Positions 50,123 to 63,030 of a DNA stretch of 64,000 nucleotides are shown here, one piece after another (position 1 is the stretch's first letter; the number at the start of each line of letters is the position of its first letter). The notes under the pieces are model-generated. The model searched no databases, was not told the DNA's origin, and was given only the letters and a program-made list of their open reading frames with translations. Origin of the DNA: Cycas panzhihuaensis. Taxonomy: Eukaryota > Cycadophyta. The stretch is from NCBI GenBank assembly GCA_023213395.1, contig CM041465.1, positions 161,393,741 to 161,457,740 of the forward strand, read 5' to 3'. The position numbers were made by a program, and so were the translations under genes.

Positions 50123-51195
50123 TGTTTCTTGTAATCTAGGAATGACATAGACATCACAATAATAGGTAAGTAAGGATATATATATCTATCCTCCTATATT
50201 ATTCATTATTTATCATGCTATATTATTAGATTATGTATGTGTGCCTATTTGCTTGATTGTTGGCTTAGTGAGCCATGTTTCTTCTTCAATTTATGATGAG
50301 TTTAACCTTACTCAATGGCTATCAAGTCCACCCATTCATCTTGTTAAGATGGAAAAGGTTTTTCAGTACTCTTACAAAGTCTTATTGGTTTGTTTGCCTT
50401 GTCATTCATCTCAATATTTAATTGTTCCCCTTATTCTGACTTTATTTTTGCATTATTTTTCTTTATTTTCTTTCCTTTTAGTTTATTTCATGATTGTTTT
50501 TATATACCATACTAATTAAAATCTATCCACTATGATTTATAAGTAGTAGAATATTATTTTTACTAGAGAAAATTAGTACTGTAAAGTTCTTTATAGTACC
50601 ACAATATCATTCATGGTACTATGAAAAACTTTGTAGTATGATTATCACGAACCCAAAAATAGTCTCAAGGGTGACAAACAGCATATTTATTATACTTATA
50701 CATTTATGAGGTAGTGCTTGTCCTCCTATGTCAATTTTTCTTAGCCTAAGAGGCCTCATTATATCAAAATTCCTTACTTTCATATGGTTTTAGGATAAAT
50801 CCATTAGAAAAACCCATGGATTTAGATTTGTTATTTTCACCTATACTATAGGCTAGAAACCATCCATTTCATCCTAACCCTCATCTATTTAACCTTTTAT
50901 TTTTCCATTGGAAGGAGAGATTAAGTGCTTGCATGAAGATACTATCATTATATTACTAAAATTCTATTAAAATTTGGTTGTTTATCTTGATCTACCTACT
51001 TATATTTCATTCTAGCTTGGAGATTTTATACTTATTTATGTTTTAGAATCTTTTAGTCAAAGAATTTAGGTCATTGGTCTCACTTTCACCACTTGAAATG
51101 AAGTATTCCTCCCCTACACTCCATTGGTAAGCTAATCTTTTGGTGTGTTGGTTATTTTTTTTACTTTGGGTGAGTTAAATATTACTTCTCTCTAA
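50123..51195 (+). repeat. Element C: 3' LTR, first part
   Basis: Begins TGTTTCTTG, followed by GAATGACATAG and TAGGTAAGTAAGGATATATA, matching the minus-strand start of B's LTR (TGTTTCCTAGCC, then AGGTAAGCATAGGTATACAT). Carries TTCATGGTACTATGAA at 50,610-50,625. Interrupted by element D. Confidence 0.75.
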
Positions 51196-51491
51196 AGAAT
51201 GTAATAGAGATGAGACTGGAGTAGTGAACACATAAATTCAAGCCATATTACAAATCATATTAATCCATAATAAAAGAGTACATCATTTCCATTGAATGTA
51301 GGTGATGTTAAAAAACAACAGGGATTTTGGCCCAAAAGTTTATATTTAGGAGGCAGGCAAGAGCCTACCTCAACCTTGAATTCAAAATAATATAAAAAAT
51401 AAATAATTTATAATAAAATAATATTACCTTGACCATTGTGATGGCATGCACACTCACAATGCAGTGTTAGGTGATGAACATTAACCTAACA
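51196..51491 (-). repeat. Element D: 3' LTR (296 bp)
   Basis: Direct repeat of 55,034-55,329; shared GAGTACATCATTTCCATTGA, AATAAAATAATATTACCTTG and terminal AACATTAACCTAACA. Confidence 0.92.
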
Positions 51492-52170
51492 TTCTCTTCC
51501 TAAATGTTTATCACATATATCTTCAACTTTTCTTTGAATTTATGGTATTTATACTTTAGAAATTTTTTGAGAGAGAGATTGAACACATGTCCTTTAACTT
51601 TGTCACCATCCTTGAAATGATCATCAACCTGCATTAATATCCTTATGATGTAGTTTTCTTGATCTTCTACCTTATGAGAGTTAATTCAGTTAAAGGTACA
51701 CATAACCTCATCAAATGCAATAATGTGATTATTAATTTTATTAGAGTCTTCAATAGTACATACAATATTAGTCAATTTGATAAAGTTCACTTGCTCTAAC
51801 ATCTGTCTCATATGAAAAGAAACATTAATATAGATAGTTTCATTAATTCTAAAGTATCTCCCCTATAAATTAATTCCAAGGTATACCATGCAGTTTTAGA
51901 GTTGGTTCTTTCATTAGCACTAGTGAATATAGTGTCATCTATTGTATAGAAAATTAAGGTTAAAGCCTCATTATCCTTTTCCATATTTTCTTTAAATATT
52001 TGTTCTTCCTCTAATATATAATTAACACTTAAATTATGATAATCATTCAAAATTTTTCAAAGTAAAAACCTAGTGCCATCAAATATCAGAATTATTATGT
52101 CATCTAGATAAGTTACCATTATAAACATTGAGATCATATTAATCACAACATCTATTGAGAAAATAACCTA
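51492..52170 (-). pseudogene. gag: Element D: gag (UBN2 type) ending at the 3' LTR
   Basis: Minus strand. The open stretch 52,050-51,808 reads DNEALTLIFYTIDDTIFTSA then NSKTAWYTLELIYRGD, the copia gag capsid motif, also seen in E as DNEALTLIFCTLE. It continues, broken, with EQVNFIKLTNIVCTIEDSNK and NNHIIAFDEVMCTFN, and stops at a purine run (minus AGGAAGAGAA) just before the LTR. There is no zinc knuckle or pol. Gag directly next to the 3' LTR indicates that pol was deleted in an ancestor. Confidence 0.78.
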
Positions 52171-55016
52171 CAATAAATCTCCTTTCACATGATCTTTTAA
52201 CAAGATTCCTTTTTAATTAAGGTAACTAAGCAATGAGATGAAAAGTATATCTCCTTAAAATAATGCAAGATAAATGTTCTCCTTTGAAATAAGATAAATA
52301 TATGGCAAATGATCCTTTCAAAATGATATATGTAGACCTTAAAAGATAAAGGCCTATGAAATGAGTAACATAATGCAATGTAATACAACTTATTTGAACT
52401 TTCAAGTGCAATGGAGATGGCCTTAACTTAACTTTGAAGATGCTTTACTAATGAGCCAACAATCAACTTGAAATATACATGAACTTTCAAATAGATACCT
52501 TCTCAATTAGTGAAAAAATAATTTGATAAGAAAAGGAAAGTATATCTTTTCAAATTAAATTCAATGAATGCTTTCTACAAAATAACTTTCACAAGGATTT
52601 AAATAAGTTTTAAAAAGAATGAAGTGCTTTGAATAATCTTTAACTAAATGCACCTTGAAATGCTTTTGAGAGCTGAAATGGAACAAAATAAGTCTTCTAT
52701 TTATTTCACTATATTAATAAAATCATTAAGAATAAATAAACAACAAATGTTCTTCTATATAAGCTCTTTTAAATCAAAGAAAAATGTAGGGTATGCTTAT
52801 AAAAGTGATCCTAAAATATACTCATTTGTTTTATTTCGAATGCACATTTTAAATGAATGCTTTAAAGAGGCAAAGATGACCTTAAATGAGTAGAAAATAT
52901 GCCTTAAATAAGCTCTAGAATTAAGTTTACAAGCTAAAAGATAAAGTGATAGGTTCATAATAAAGTTATAAGGAGTTTGAGTGCACCAATTTGAAGTTTT
53001 TGATCCCAAAAGGGTTCCTTCTCTTTAGGAGGCCAAAGTATGGTTAAATAGCTATAAAATTAAGTTGTGAGCCTCTAAAATAGTAAAAAATTATCAACAA
53101 CTAATTAGTAGCTCAATAATAAATAAGTATGTTTAGTTATAATGAAAAATAATTGCTTGAAATATTTAAAAGTAAGTTAAACAAGGGTCAAATAGAAGCC
53201 TTGATTTCACCAGTCTCAAAACCCTACAAAATAGTTTTAGATCTCATTAAAATTTACTTTAATACATAAATAATTGAAATAACTTTATAACAAATCTAGC
53301 CATTCAAAAAAGAAACTCCTAGATTAAAAGTTATAAAAAAAATAGCACAAGGACCTATTTATGGTAAACAAATTAGAAGGAGGGGGGGATAAGCCTCTTA
53401 GGCAAAAAACCCCTAGTCATATGGGGACCAACATAACCACATGCTAAGGTCCAAAGGGTGCTACAGACTTTAAAAACTTATAAAATATAATTAATCACTT
53501 AAAAAACCAAATTTATGAAAAATAGTTAATAAAAGATTGAAATCTTCCCTCTTAAAATGAAGAATAAGGTCATATGGAGGCTTCCATATGATCACACGCT
53601 AAGTATAAGGAGATACACAAAAGCCACATACACCTAGAATCGAAAATAATATTAAATTTAATATAAAGTTTTGGGGCAAAATATTATATGACAATAGAAT
53701 ATCCTGATTATTAATAGGTGACTTACAGAGAGCCAGAAATCCCTTTTAATAATTAATAATTGATCAAAAAATAATTGAATTGATCACCTCATAAGGGCAT
53801 GAAGATCACATAAAGCACAGATAGAAGCCCTTTTCACAATGTATTAATCCAAATCAAAATGTAAAATAGAAGATGAGAATATAGAGACAAGTGAATGCCT
53901 AAACTAATGGTGGTTCATAGATTGCATATTACTTTGAGATGTGGCTAGTGAAAGACTTAATTACAGATAGCTATTTGTAGGAGCATGAATGGAAAATATC
54001 ACAGTCCTAAAATGTAAGGTTGCTAATTGAATAAGAGACAATGTTAGGTAAAAGGGCCATGGAAAGATTTTGGTCTAAAAACTCCTTAAGCGGCACATAG
54101 TCCATCTACAACTAATGACAATGATGCCAATTCATCATATTCACAGTTAAAATAGTTGAGGAGTAGCTCTGAATTGATCACATAATATAGTATATATGGA
54201 TCTTTCAAAGGGCATTCTAAGCATTTTCTATTAGGATAACTCCTCATTGTGAAGAAATGAGATGATGGAGATGCCAAGTCTAAACAAGTGGAGCCAACGA
54301 GAATGAATCAAATGTGAACCCTCTAGAATGCAAAATCTTAGTTATAAGGAGATGTCATAGAATGTGAACATCAAAGGGCAATTACTAAAAGAATAAGAGG
54401 AATCAACGATAAAGCAAAGAGACCATAGACATGAATAAATGTCTGACTGGAATCCAACTTGGTGCCACTATTCACACAAAGAGCAAACACAATAGAAGCC
54501 CATAGACGAATCCCTTAATGAAGATAGAACATCAAGTTTTGCACTGAATAAGGAGATTAAGCCACACTGAGTTAACAATAAATTTGATAAAATTGCCCTA
54601 TGTGTAAAGGGAAAACATTAAAACGCCAATTAGTGGGCATAACAATAGTGAAAAGGGTAGTAATCTATTTCTTATTTTTTTAACTAAATAAAAATAGAAT
54701 GGAGGCTCAAAGTCTTCATAAATCTAATGTGAATATCAAAATGTAAGTCGAGAGGAGATGGTAATCAAATATACCAAATATACATCAATAGTTCTAATTT
54801 AATTTCCTTGCAGCAAAAAATAAATAAATATATAATTCTACAAAACCTGGCAATCTTCTGAGAGCAATATCTCCTTTCAGATGGGATAAATTTTCAAACT
54901 GATTTCTTTGCTTGGTAGATGAGGTTGCTGGGAATCCAACAAGTAGTCATATTCTAGAATTTCACTGATCATATGAGGAGACAAAGGCTACACAATCAAA
55001 TATCAATAACCTAGAT
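52171..55016 (-). other. Element D: very long leader (about 2.8 kb)
   Basis: Between primer site and gag. AT-rich, with only short ORFs that resemble nothing known to me. Confidence 0.55.
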
Positions 55017-55033
55017 GCTATGATACCATATGA
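55017..55033 (-). other. Element D: primer-binding site
   Basis: The minus strand reads TCATATGGTATCATAGC directly after the LTR end TTCA; TGGTATCATAGC is one base from the initiator Met tRNA complement, and is identical to the site in E. Confidence 0.85.
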
Positions 55034-55329
55034 TGAATGTAACGAAGATGAGAGTGGAGTAGTAAACACATAAATTCAAACTATATTATAAATCATATTA
55101 ATCCATGTTGAAAGAGTACATCATTTCCATTGATTGTAGGTAGTGTTAAAAAACATTGGAGGTTTTAGCCCTAAAGTTTATATTCAAGAGGCGAGTGGGA
55201 GCCTGTCTCAACCTTAAATTCAAAATAATATAAAAAATAAACAACTTACAATAAAATAATATTACCTTGATGGCCATGGTGGCGTGCACACTCCTAATGT
55301 AGTGTTAGGTTATGAACATTAACCTAACA
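55034..55329 (-). repeat. Element D: 5' LTR (296 bp)
   Basis: Mate of 51,196-51,491; the minus strand starts TGTTAGGTTAATG. Confidence 0.92.
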
Positions 55330-56872
55330 CTCTTACTTCCTACTAACTTTATTTTTGTTTTCCTCCTTAATTATTTTATTATCCATAGGTCAAATTGGCT
55401 TTGAAGGAAGAAATTACAACCAAGTACTACTTGGCTTGCCTTAGTATTTAGGAGGTATAAGAGTTATTTTTTAGGATCATATATATTTTCTCACCATGCT
55501 ATCAGTTTATGTGCTTTTATTTGTCATTTTTTAATATTCTAAGCATATATTTTTATAGATGTGTTTTCTTTTTGGTGTATGTTTTCCATTTATATTATAG
55601 ATGTAGCATATTGGTAGCATTGCAAGTTTTATAGTGCTTTGGAGCAGCTTCAAACTCTTCCTTCCATTCTCACCTTTTTATTTCTTTGCCTTCATGAGAT
55701 AAAGTGATTGTTGCATAGTTAGTATGCTAATAGATTTTCACCATAAAGCCAAGTAAAGTTAGATAAGCTTCACTTTTAAGTGAATTCAAACTTTTCACCA
55801 TCTTTTAGTATCAACTTGTATACCCTTTTTGTCATACCATGATCCAACAAGTATAAATGCTATTAGATTTTTCTTAGAAATTTAGTGTGCATATTACATG
55901 CTTGTTTAACTACATTTAAGTGATCTTCAATGGATTAGAGAGGAAAGGGATCACAAATAGTATAACTTGAGAGCCTAAGTGCCCTTATAGTTACCGTATT
56001 CACCCTCACTTCCAAATAAACTCTCATTTTTGCTTTCAAAAAAAAAAGAAGAAAGAAAGAAGAGAAAAAAACAAAAGACAAAAAGACAAAAAAAGGGTAG
56101 ATTCTCTTTCATTGTTACTTTTATTTTCTTCAAAAAAAAGAAAGGGAAAAAAAGAAAAAGAAAAAGTCTAGAAAAAGGGAAAAAATAGGATCATTTACTA
56201 CTTACTTTCTTGAGTGGTCTCTCTCTCTATCCTCTCCCTTTAAAACTTACTTCTTTCTTTAAAAAAAAAAAGAAAAGAAAACCAAAAAATTTAAAAAAAA
56301 AAAAGAGAGAACATTTCTTTATTTCTTTATCAAGTATTGCATTGCATAATATACCACTTTAGAATAAGATTACCTGATTATATAAGGGCCTAAGCAAAAG
56401 GAAGGATGCACTTGTTATGAGTATTCAAATTTATGAGGCTAAATTAAGTTATTAGTTAGGGTTGTTTTCAAGGTCCATACAATTATAAAGCACATGTAGT
56501 ATCATTACATGTGTGCTTAGTAATTAGATTGTCCTAGGTTCATACCCCTCTTTTTGACTTAAGCTTGGCACGTTCATACACTAGTGTTGCCCATTAGTCC
56601 ATAACTAGCTATTAGAAAGCTTGTTTTAGTCCTCACCCTTATGTATACAAGATACACGAGTACCCTGTGTGAGGTATTTACTCATACTCCTTATGAGACC
56701 CTTTAACTCCCTAGGGACCCACTATAGGTTACATTTGTATGTTCTTCCTCATATTAAATTGCGTTTAATAAGCAAATTTCTCATTTTTATTCTTCTGCTA
56801 GATTTGGCTTATAATTTAAATTTTGTAAATACCTAATTACATTAGAATACCACTTTGAATTAGTACCTAACA
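55330..56872 (+). repeat. Element C: 3' LTR, second part
   Basis: Continues the LTR after D; together the two parts total about 2.6 kb, the length of the family's other LTRs (2.3-3.0 kb). It ends TAGTACCTAACA, after which element G coding resumes. It contains A-rich runs at 56,035-56,300. Similarity to B's LTR is weak here, so this assignment rests mainly on position and length. Confidence 0.55.
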
Positions 56873-57330
56873 GTAAGATGTACTCATCTAGGTAAGAGTC
56901 ATAAAAAGCTTGAATAATTTCTTTCCCTAGCATAGCCATATCAACAATATGCTTAATTATTTCCATTCCTTTCTTTGCATTAATTAAACAAATCTCAAGG
57001 TCAAATTCTTAGAGGAGAATAACCCATCTCATAGCATGACCAAAAAGATTAGGCTTGGTTATTAAATACTTTAAAGGATTAGAATTTACCATGACCTTTC
57101 TGTAGGCAAACAATAAATAATATCATAACTTTTTAATAGCTTAGATAATAGTAAGATATTGTTATTCAATTTGGGGATAAGCCAATTCAAGATTAGAAAG
57201 AAGTTTATAGATATAATAAATGGTATGTTCCTTCCTAGAGTTATCAAGTTACATAAGTACCACTAATAGAGACAAATTTGAAGTGGTTATATAAAGGATG
57301 AAATCCTTTGAAAAATTAGGAGGGGATAAG
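56873..57330 (-). pseudogene. Element G: RNase H (truncated)
   Basis: Ty3/gypsy RNase H on the minus strand: DFILYITTSNLSLLVVLM, then EHTIYYIYKLLSNLELAYPQ, IKKL, YYLLFAYRKVMVNSNPLKYL, ITKPNLFGHAMRWVILL and EFDLEI. Cut at 56,873 by element C, so integrase is missing. The wording differs from B and C, so G is another lineage. Confidence 0.88.
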
Positions 57331-58434
57331 ATCAGAGCTTGGATAAGAAGTTTTTTAATAATTTTGAAACCCTCCCAACAAGTTGAGTTATGAAATAATG
57401 CAAGTACCTAATTTTATCTAAAAGGGATTTTATTTGGGTAACTGTTATAAGAGGGGAAATGTATAAAATAGTTTTAACTTTACTAGGGTCAATACTAATC
57501 CCATAAACACTAATAATAAAGCCAAGTAGTGTTTTGGCAATTATACCAAACACAAATTTGGTAGGATTTAAATGGATTAGATATTTGATACATCATTCAA
57601 ATATCAACCTTAAATCATGAAGATGATTAGAACACTTATGAGATCATCCATTTAAATCATCAACATAAGTATTTACTAAATCTTAAGAAATGAGATAATA
57701 AAATGTAATTATCATGACATATTGATATGTTATTGCAACATTGATGAGCCCAAATAGCATCATATAATCAACACAGGTACTCTAAGTTCTAGTAAATGAA
57801 GTATTTATCTAATCTTTTTTATATAAATGAATTTGGTTATACCTAGAAAACCCATACATTAGAGACATGATTTCAAAACCTATAATTGAATTGATGATTA
57901 AGTCAATGAATGGTAAAGGATAATTATCTTTAGAACATGCTCTGTTAAATTATGTATGTCAACACAAACCTAAATAGTTCCATTTTTCTTCATAACATGA
58001 ATGATATTTAAAACCTATTTAGGAAAATCTATGGGATAAATAAATTTTCCTTTTAAAATATTTTCAATTTTATTCTTAATAAGTAAGGATAATTGAGGTT
58101 TGATAAGTCCTTACTTTTGCTTAATAGGGTGAGCATCGAGATGAGTAACAATGTTATGAACAACAATGCTAGGGTCCATGCTAGGCATATAATCATAAGA
58201 CCATGCAAAGACTTCATGGAATTCCCTAAAGAGATTAATGTAAGCTTGATATTCGTTAAGAGTACATTTGACACCTAGTTTAATGATTTGAGGAGTTAAT
58301 GTCATAGATATATTCATGCCAATAGTTTCATCCAATTAACATTAGATTACCCTATTCAAAATGTTTAGGAGCAAGAGGAAAAACACCTTCAAATCTAAAT
58401 TGTTGGATTAAAGGATGTAAAAAATAGTCTAAAA
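57331..58434 (-). pseudogene. Element G: reverse transcriptase
   Basis: Minus strand. The pre-RT segment at 58,335-58,111 ends FREFHEVFAWSYDYMPSMDP then SIVVHNIVTHLDAHPIKQK. RT: IIHVMKKNGTI and VCVDIHNL (about 57,990), the catalytic box TYVDDLNG (about 57,680-57,655), FVFGIIAKTLLGFIISVYGI and SIDPSKVKTIL (57,560-57,470), then IKSLLDKIRYLHYFI, the thumb. The YVDD box is intact. The gene is cut upstream at 58,434 by element H; protease lies beyond it. Confidence 0.88.
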
Positions 58435-58757
58435 TGTTAGAAAATGCAATTGAAGCAAACAAGATCAACAAGATCTTTCACATCAGGTAGATAACAAGTA
58501 GGAACAGATCGCATAGGACACCATATTGTCGTGGGAAACCCTTACAGGTGAAAACCCAAAAATGAATAATATTTAATATTATGACAAAATGATGTATTAC
58601 AAAGATGGACTTTGATTTATATGTATAGATCTAAAGTGCTAAATATAATTATAATTACATCTATTAGGTCACCACAATTGAGGATATTCCTCACATAATT
58701 AGGTATAAAAATAAAAGGCCCACTTTACATTAGGTGGTATGGTCACATATTTTAACA
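58435..58757 (-). repeat. Element H: 3' LTR (323 bp)
   Basis: Near-identical to 62,311-62,634; plus-strand ends TGTTAGAAAATGCA and CATATTTTAACA. Just to the right the minus strand has AAGAAGGGA, a short polypurine tract. Confidence 0.94.
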
Positions 58758-61700
58758 TCCCTTCTTAATGTAAATATAGGGCAACAAGGATTATCATTAT
58801 CATTAGGAATGAATCCCCTCTCAAAGATAACCTTACCCAACCTAATATGCATGAACATCGATGTAGTGATCTTCACTCGGATGTAATGGTGCCATGCCTC
58901 ATATGTGCTCAATTCTTTAGAAATGCTCCAACAAACCTGCAACCATATAGCTCTCTCTCCACCTGACACTTTGTCCATTCAACTCAGTCATATTCCTTTG
59001 ACTAAACTAAGAGGTTGAGCCACTTAAACCATGTGAATCACCTCTTCAAGTATTCATTAAGGAATGCTGATATGATATGATACGATACCCAACTATCTAA
59101 ACCTACTGAAGTAAGGATCAAATAGACCAATGAACATAGAGACTGGTGCTAAATATCTTATCATACCTTAATCCTTCTTCCTGCTAGACATCCTACGTAA
59201 CAAGCTTACCAACTTATAAATAGACTAGGTTCTTTGCTTCAATATAGCTCTCCATCATGAATATGTACTCACTAGAACATTAGTATCTATCTCAAGTTTT
59301 GACTAGCATACTAATCCATGATCTTCCATCATCTTGCAAGTCTTCAATTGTCAATAGAACATGGGGTTATAATCCATGTCTCATCATCTAATATTTCCTT
59401 ATCATCAATCTATCACTAAGTCCTGCTTCTATCTTAAGCACAATGTTAGACAAATAAACTTCCACACCTATTAAATAACATCATAGAAAATTGAAGTAAT
59501 GAAGGATAAAACTCATAACCAAATGACACTTAGCATGATACATCAACAACTCTTCAACATAACATCTAGACTAATCATAATGCATTTCCCCTATAGATGA
59601 CACTCTTTGTAATCTAAACAACTGATATGCTTCAAACTCTTATGATACTACTGTTGCAATCTTCGTCTAAGATGTGTGCACTCCAATGCACCAAGGGAAT
59701 AAATGGAAGGCTTCTAACTTTATCCAAACACATAACAAGATGGGTATATATGCCACAAACAGTCATAATAAGGGGTACCCATATTTGTCCACTAGAGTTT
59801 ATGCCATCAAACCATTGGAGGCAAATAATTACCTGCACCAATCTCACTATTTGCATCATGATACTCACCTATAATGCAACCTTACAGACCAATTATACAT
59901 ACTATGACAAAGGCATAACTGATTTTAAGGAATCTCATCTTAGACCTTTCCATTCACACTTAAACTTCATCAAACACACTACCTTAGTTCCACATCAGAC
60001 TTATTCTAATATGCACCCATGTTAAACCAGCATCAAACAAGTCCATAAACCTTATGCTATCATCAGTCCAACTACCATTCATACAAGAAAATCCTAAACC
60101 TCATCACCTCATACACATCTAATGTAAGAGAACTTGAATGTAAACCGAATAAACCACACTCATTTCATACGTAAACATGAACTTTGTGCAATGATCTATA
60201 CCACACTCAAATAGTAGCAGAGTTTGTATTAAGTTGCAATTAAGGTAAGCTTGCCCTTTTTTGCCCAATCTCACCCATCATGCCCTCAACCTACCTATCG
60301 AACTCGCCCAATTTTTCCATGTAATACACATGTAACAAGTCTCTTATATCACCTTATCTTACCCAACACATGCCCATAAAACTCCTTCATGTAATGCACA
60401 TGCAAGAGAGGCTAGAATCACTGTAACATCCGCCTTACTCTCTTATGTAAAATACATGTAAAGAGCTACAACACACCTCATGTCACCAAATAATCACCTC
60501 ATCATACCCATTTCCATCACTATGATACTCTCTTATGAACTCACATTTAGAGAACAACATCACATCTTAATGCCTTATAACACCATTGAATCAAACCACT
60601 TTAGACATATATGGAAAAGCAACCTCATGAGTTAACCATAGCAATAAATGATTAAAAAAGGCATATCTATCAAACTTATCTTTATATTAAGCCAATGTAA
60701 CTCAATATATCCTATATAGGCAACTTAAAGATGATATGAAATCAAATGCCAAGTAAATCATCTGATATGAAACAACCATGAGAGACCATATATGATTAAA
60801 TCAATAAAGGATAAATTGATAACGGTGGCATAATGAAATACTAAATCGAATAAATCATATCAAAGGCCAATAATACACTCCTCCAATTGATCGATTGAAT
60901 ATACCAAAAGAGAAAATGCAATAATATATTTTAGATGATAAATATCTGTATACATTAAACTAGTGGACGACCATATTATGTATAGTCACAATCTTCATAT
61001 ACATGTATTAACCAATGGTTGGGCGATGGGTAATCAACATCATCAGATCATCAGATATGATGGCAACGACTACAAAAAAATGGAGGCTGTAATATATAAA
61101 CCGAGGACAACAAATTATTTATATTAGGGATGCATGGTGATACAGGTATTGAGTGTATAGATGCAGGCTATAAATACCAAAATGGTTGTTGAATATGATG
61201 GCAACTCCATCACGAGCAACTTTAGCTGCACACGCATGGGTGACATGATGATAATCCATCGCTATGATAAATGTATTCATCAAGAGGGGCTATAACGGCT
61301 TCATCCAGGCATGGGCGACCATCATGCAAATAGTATAGACTACATAAATAGGGTGATATAAATGACGTACTTCACACAAACATAATCAATGACTGAATAT
61401 AGACTGCACAGGGAATAAATAAATAAGGGCACAATAAATTCATGGGTATGGAATCTCTCATACAACTAGTGAAAACTATTAATAGTGACAGCAGTAATAA
61501 TCTGAATGATTAAACTAAATGGGTGACTCTTCACAGTTGTAGATAGGTATGACTACCGATTGTAACTATGGTGTAAATAGCCAATAATGATACCTAAGTA
61601 AATTAAACTGGAGGCACATCACAGCATAGAATATTTCAATGTAAATGACTCATATCTAAAAGCTAGGCGACTATGATATTATTCGTGATTAATATAAATC

Positions 61701-62295
61701 ATTCAAGGTGATTAGATAGCATGCAATGATTTCACCCAAAATATATCCATCACACACTGGATAAAATTTCAATGGACAAACATGGTGATTAATATTACAG
61801 GTGACAAATCACATACAGATTATAATCATACCTGGGCAACATAAATTCCATAAAAATATACCAACAAATGATATTAACATGTAGCAAGCAAATATTTACA
61901 AGCATACCTTAATATTTGACCATATTATTGATTTCACGGTATTACAACAACCCTGATAGGGTTTCTGTACTCTCCCGCTAACAACAGAGGGTTGGCAATC
62001 GACGCTAGGGCATGCAAACTTAGTGGCAACATCAAATGGGGATCTGACACCTTCAACATGTTCAAACAACTCTCACATAGCTGGCAACAGAGTCAAAACT
62101 CATCCACACATCTCCATATATCTCAAAGTACCTACAAACAATGGAAAGAAGGCTCCCAAGATCCTCAGTGATCATCTGCGCTACATGGCTATTCTGTAGG
62201 GTTATCGAGCATGCCAATCTACTAAGGGAAAGCCAACATGACCTAACACTATTTATTAGACCTTCGATAATATTCATCTACTTGTGCATGACCTA
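58758..62295 (-). other. Element H: interior, no recognised coding
   Basis: 3.5 kb. The longest open stretch is 132 codons (59,627-60,025, plus), rich in Thr/Ile/Cys and unlike any family I know. A 71-codon minus frame at 62,277-62,062 begins 18 bases after the primer site and could be a remnant leader ORF. No claim of function. Confidence 0.5.
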
Positions 62296-62310
62296 CATGC
62301 TCTAATACCA
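62296..62310 (-). other. Element H: primer-binding site
   Basis: Directly after the 5' LTR end the minus strand reads TGGTATTAGAGCATG; TGGTATTAGAGC is one base from the initiator Met tRNA complement. Confidence 0.92.
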
Positions 62311-62634
62311 TGTTAGAAAATGCAACTAAAACAAATAAGGTCAATAGGATCTTTCACATCAGGAAGATAACAAGCAGGAACAGATTGCATAGGACACCAT
62401 ATTGCCATGGGAAACCCTTAAGGGTGAAAGCCCACAAATGAATAATATTTCACATTATGACAAAATGATGTATTGCAAAGAAGGACTTTGATCTATATTT
62501 ATAGATCTAAAACACCAAATATAATTACGATTACATCTATTAGGTCACCACAATTGAGGATATTCCTCCACATAATTAGGTATAAAAATAGAAGGCCCAC
62601 TTTACATTAGGTGGTATGGTCACATATTTTAACA
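62311..62634 (-). repeat. Element H: 5' LTR (324 bp)
   Basis: Mate of 58,435-58,757; the minus strand starts TGTTAAAATATGTGACC and ends CTAACA. Confidence 0.94.
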
Positions 62635-63030
62635 TAAAGAATTTCTTGAGTATTTAATGCATCAAGCTTATCAGAAAATATTCAAATTCAATTAACTTAA
62701 ATATGAGGTAGAAAGGGTGTTGATTTTTTTTATGAAAATCATCCCAAGTTTCATCATTAGAAAATAAGAAGTCCAAGATAGCATCATCATCTTAATACAA
62801 AACTAATATGGTAACAAAATCAGTTTGAATAAGAAATATTCTTAGTTTAAGAGAAAGTTTAGGAGGAAACTCAAGAGGAGCAATAATTCCATAAATAACT
62901 AAGCCCATATCTTTTATTTATTGCTCTTGATCAAAATTAAGAAATAGAATAGTTTGAATTTTTTATGTTTCTATGGGTGCTTTAGCATGGAATGTAAATA
63001 ATTTGACAACTTTAATATGATTACTATTAA
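62635..63030 (-). pseudogene. Element G: linker between protease and RT
   Basis: Minus strand, partly open: DDDAILDFLFSNDETWDDFH and similar acidic text, consistent with a Pol linker. Continues at 58,434 after element H. No domain named. Confidence 0.55.

Larger units (their letters stand above)
51196..55329 (-). mobile_element. Element D: gag-only copia-like LTR element, about 4.1 kb
   Basis: Two 296-bp LTRs (51,196-51,491 and 55,034-55,329) flank about 3.5 kb. The minus orientation is set by the primer site next to the right LTR and a purine run next to the left LTR. The only coding signal is a gag lying immediately before the 3' LTR; no protease, integrase or RT is seen. It is inserted in the 3' LTR of element C. 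No clean target duplication. Confidence 0.82.
58435..62634 (-). mobile_element. Element H: LTR element without recognisable gag-pol (LARD-like), 4.2 kb
   Basis: LTRs of 323 and 324 bp with intact TG...CA ends, a good primer site and a purine run, flanked by TAAAA (58,430-58,434) and TAAAG (62,635-62,639), a 4/5 target duplication. The 3.5 kb interior shows no gag, protease, integrase or RT motif on either strand. It is inserted in the protease-RT linker of element G. Confidence 0.88.

Noticed and set aside
59627-60025. 132-codon plus-strand frame inside element H
   Set aside because: No similarity to any family I recognise, odd composition, and it runs opposite to the element; kept only as a remark in the H interior.
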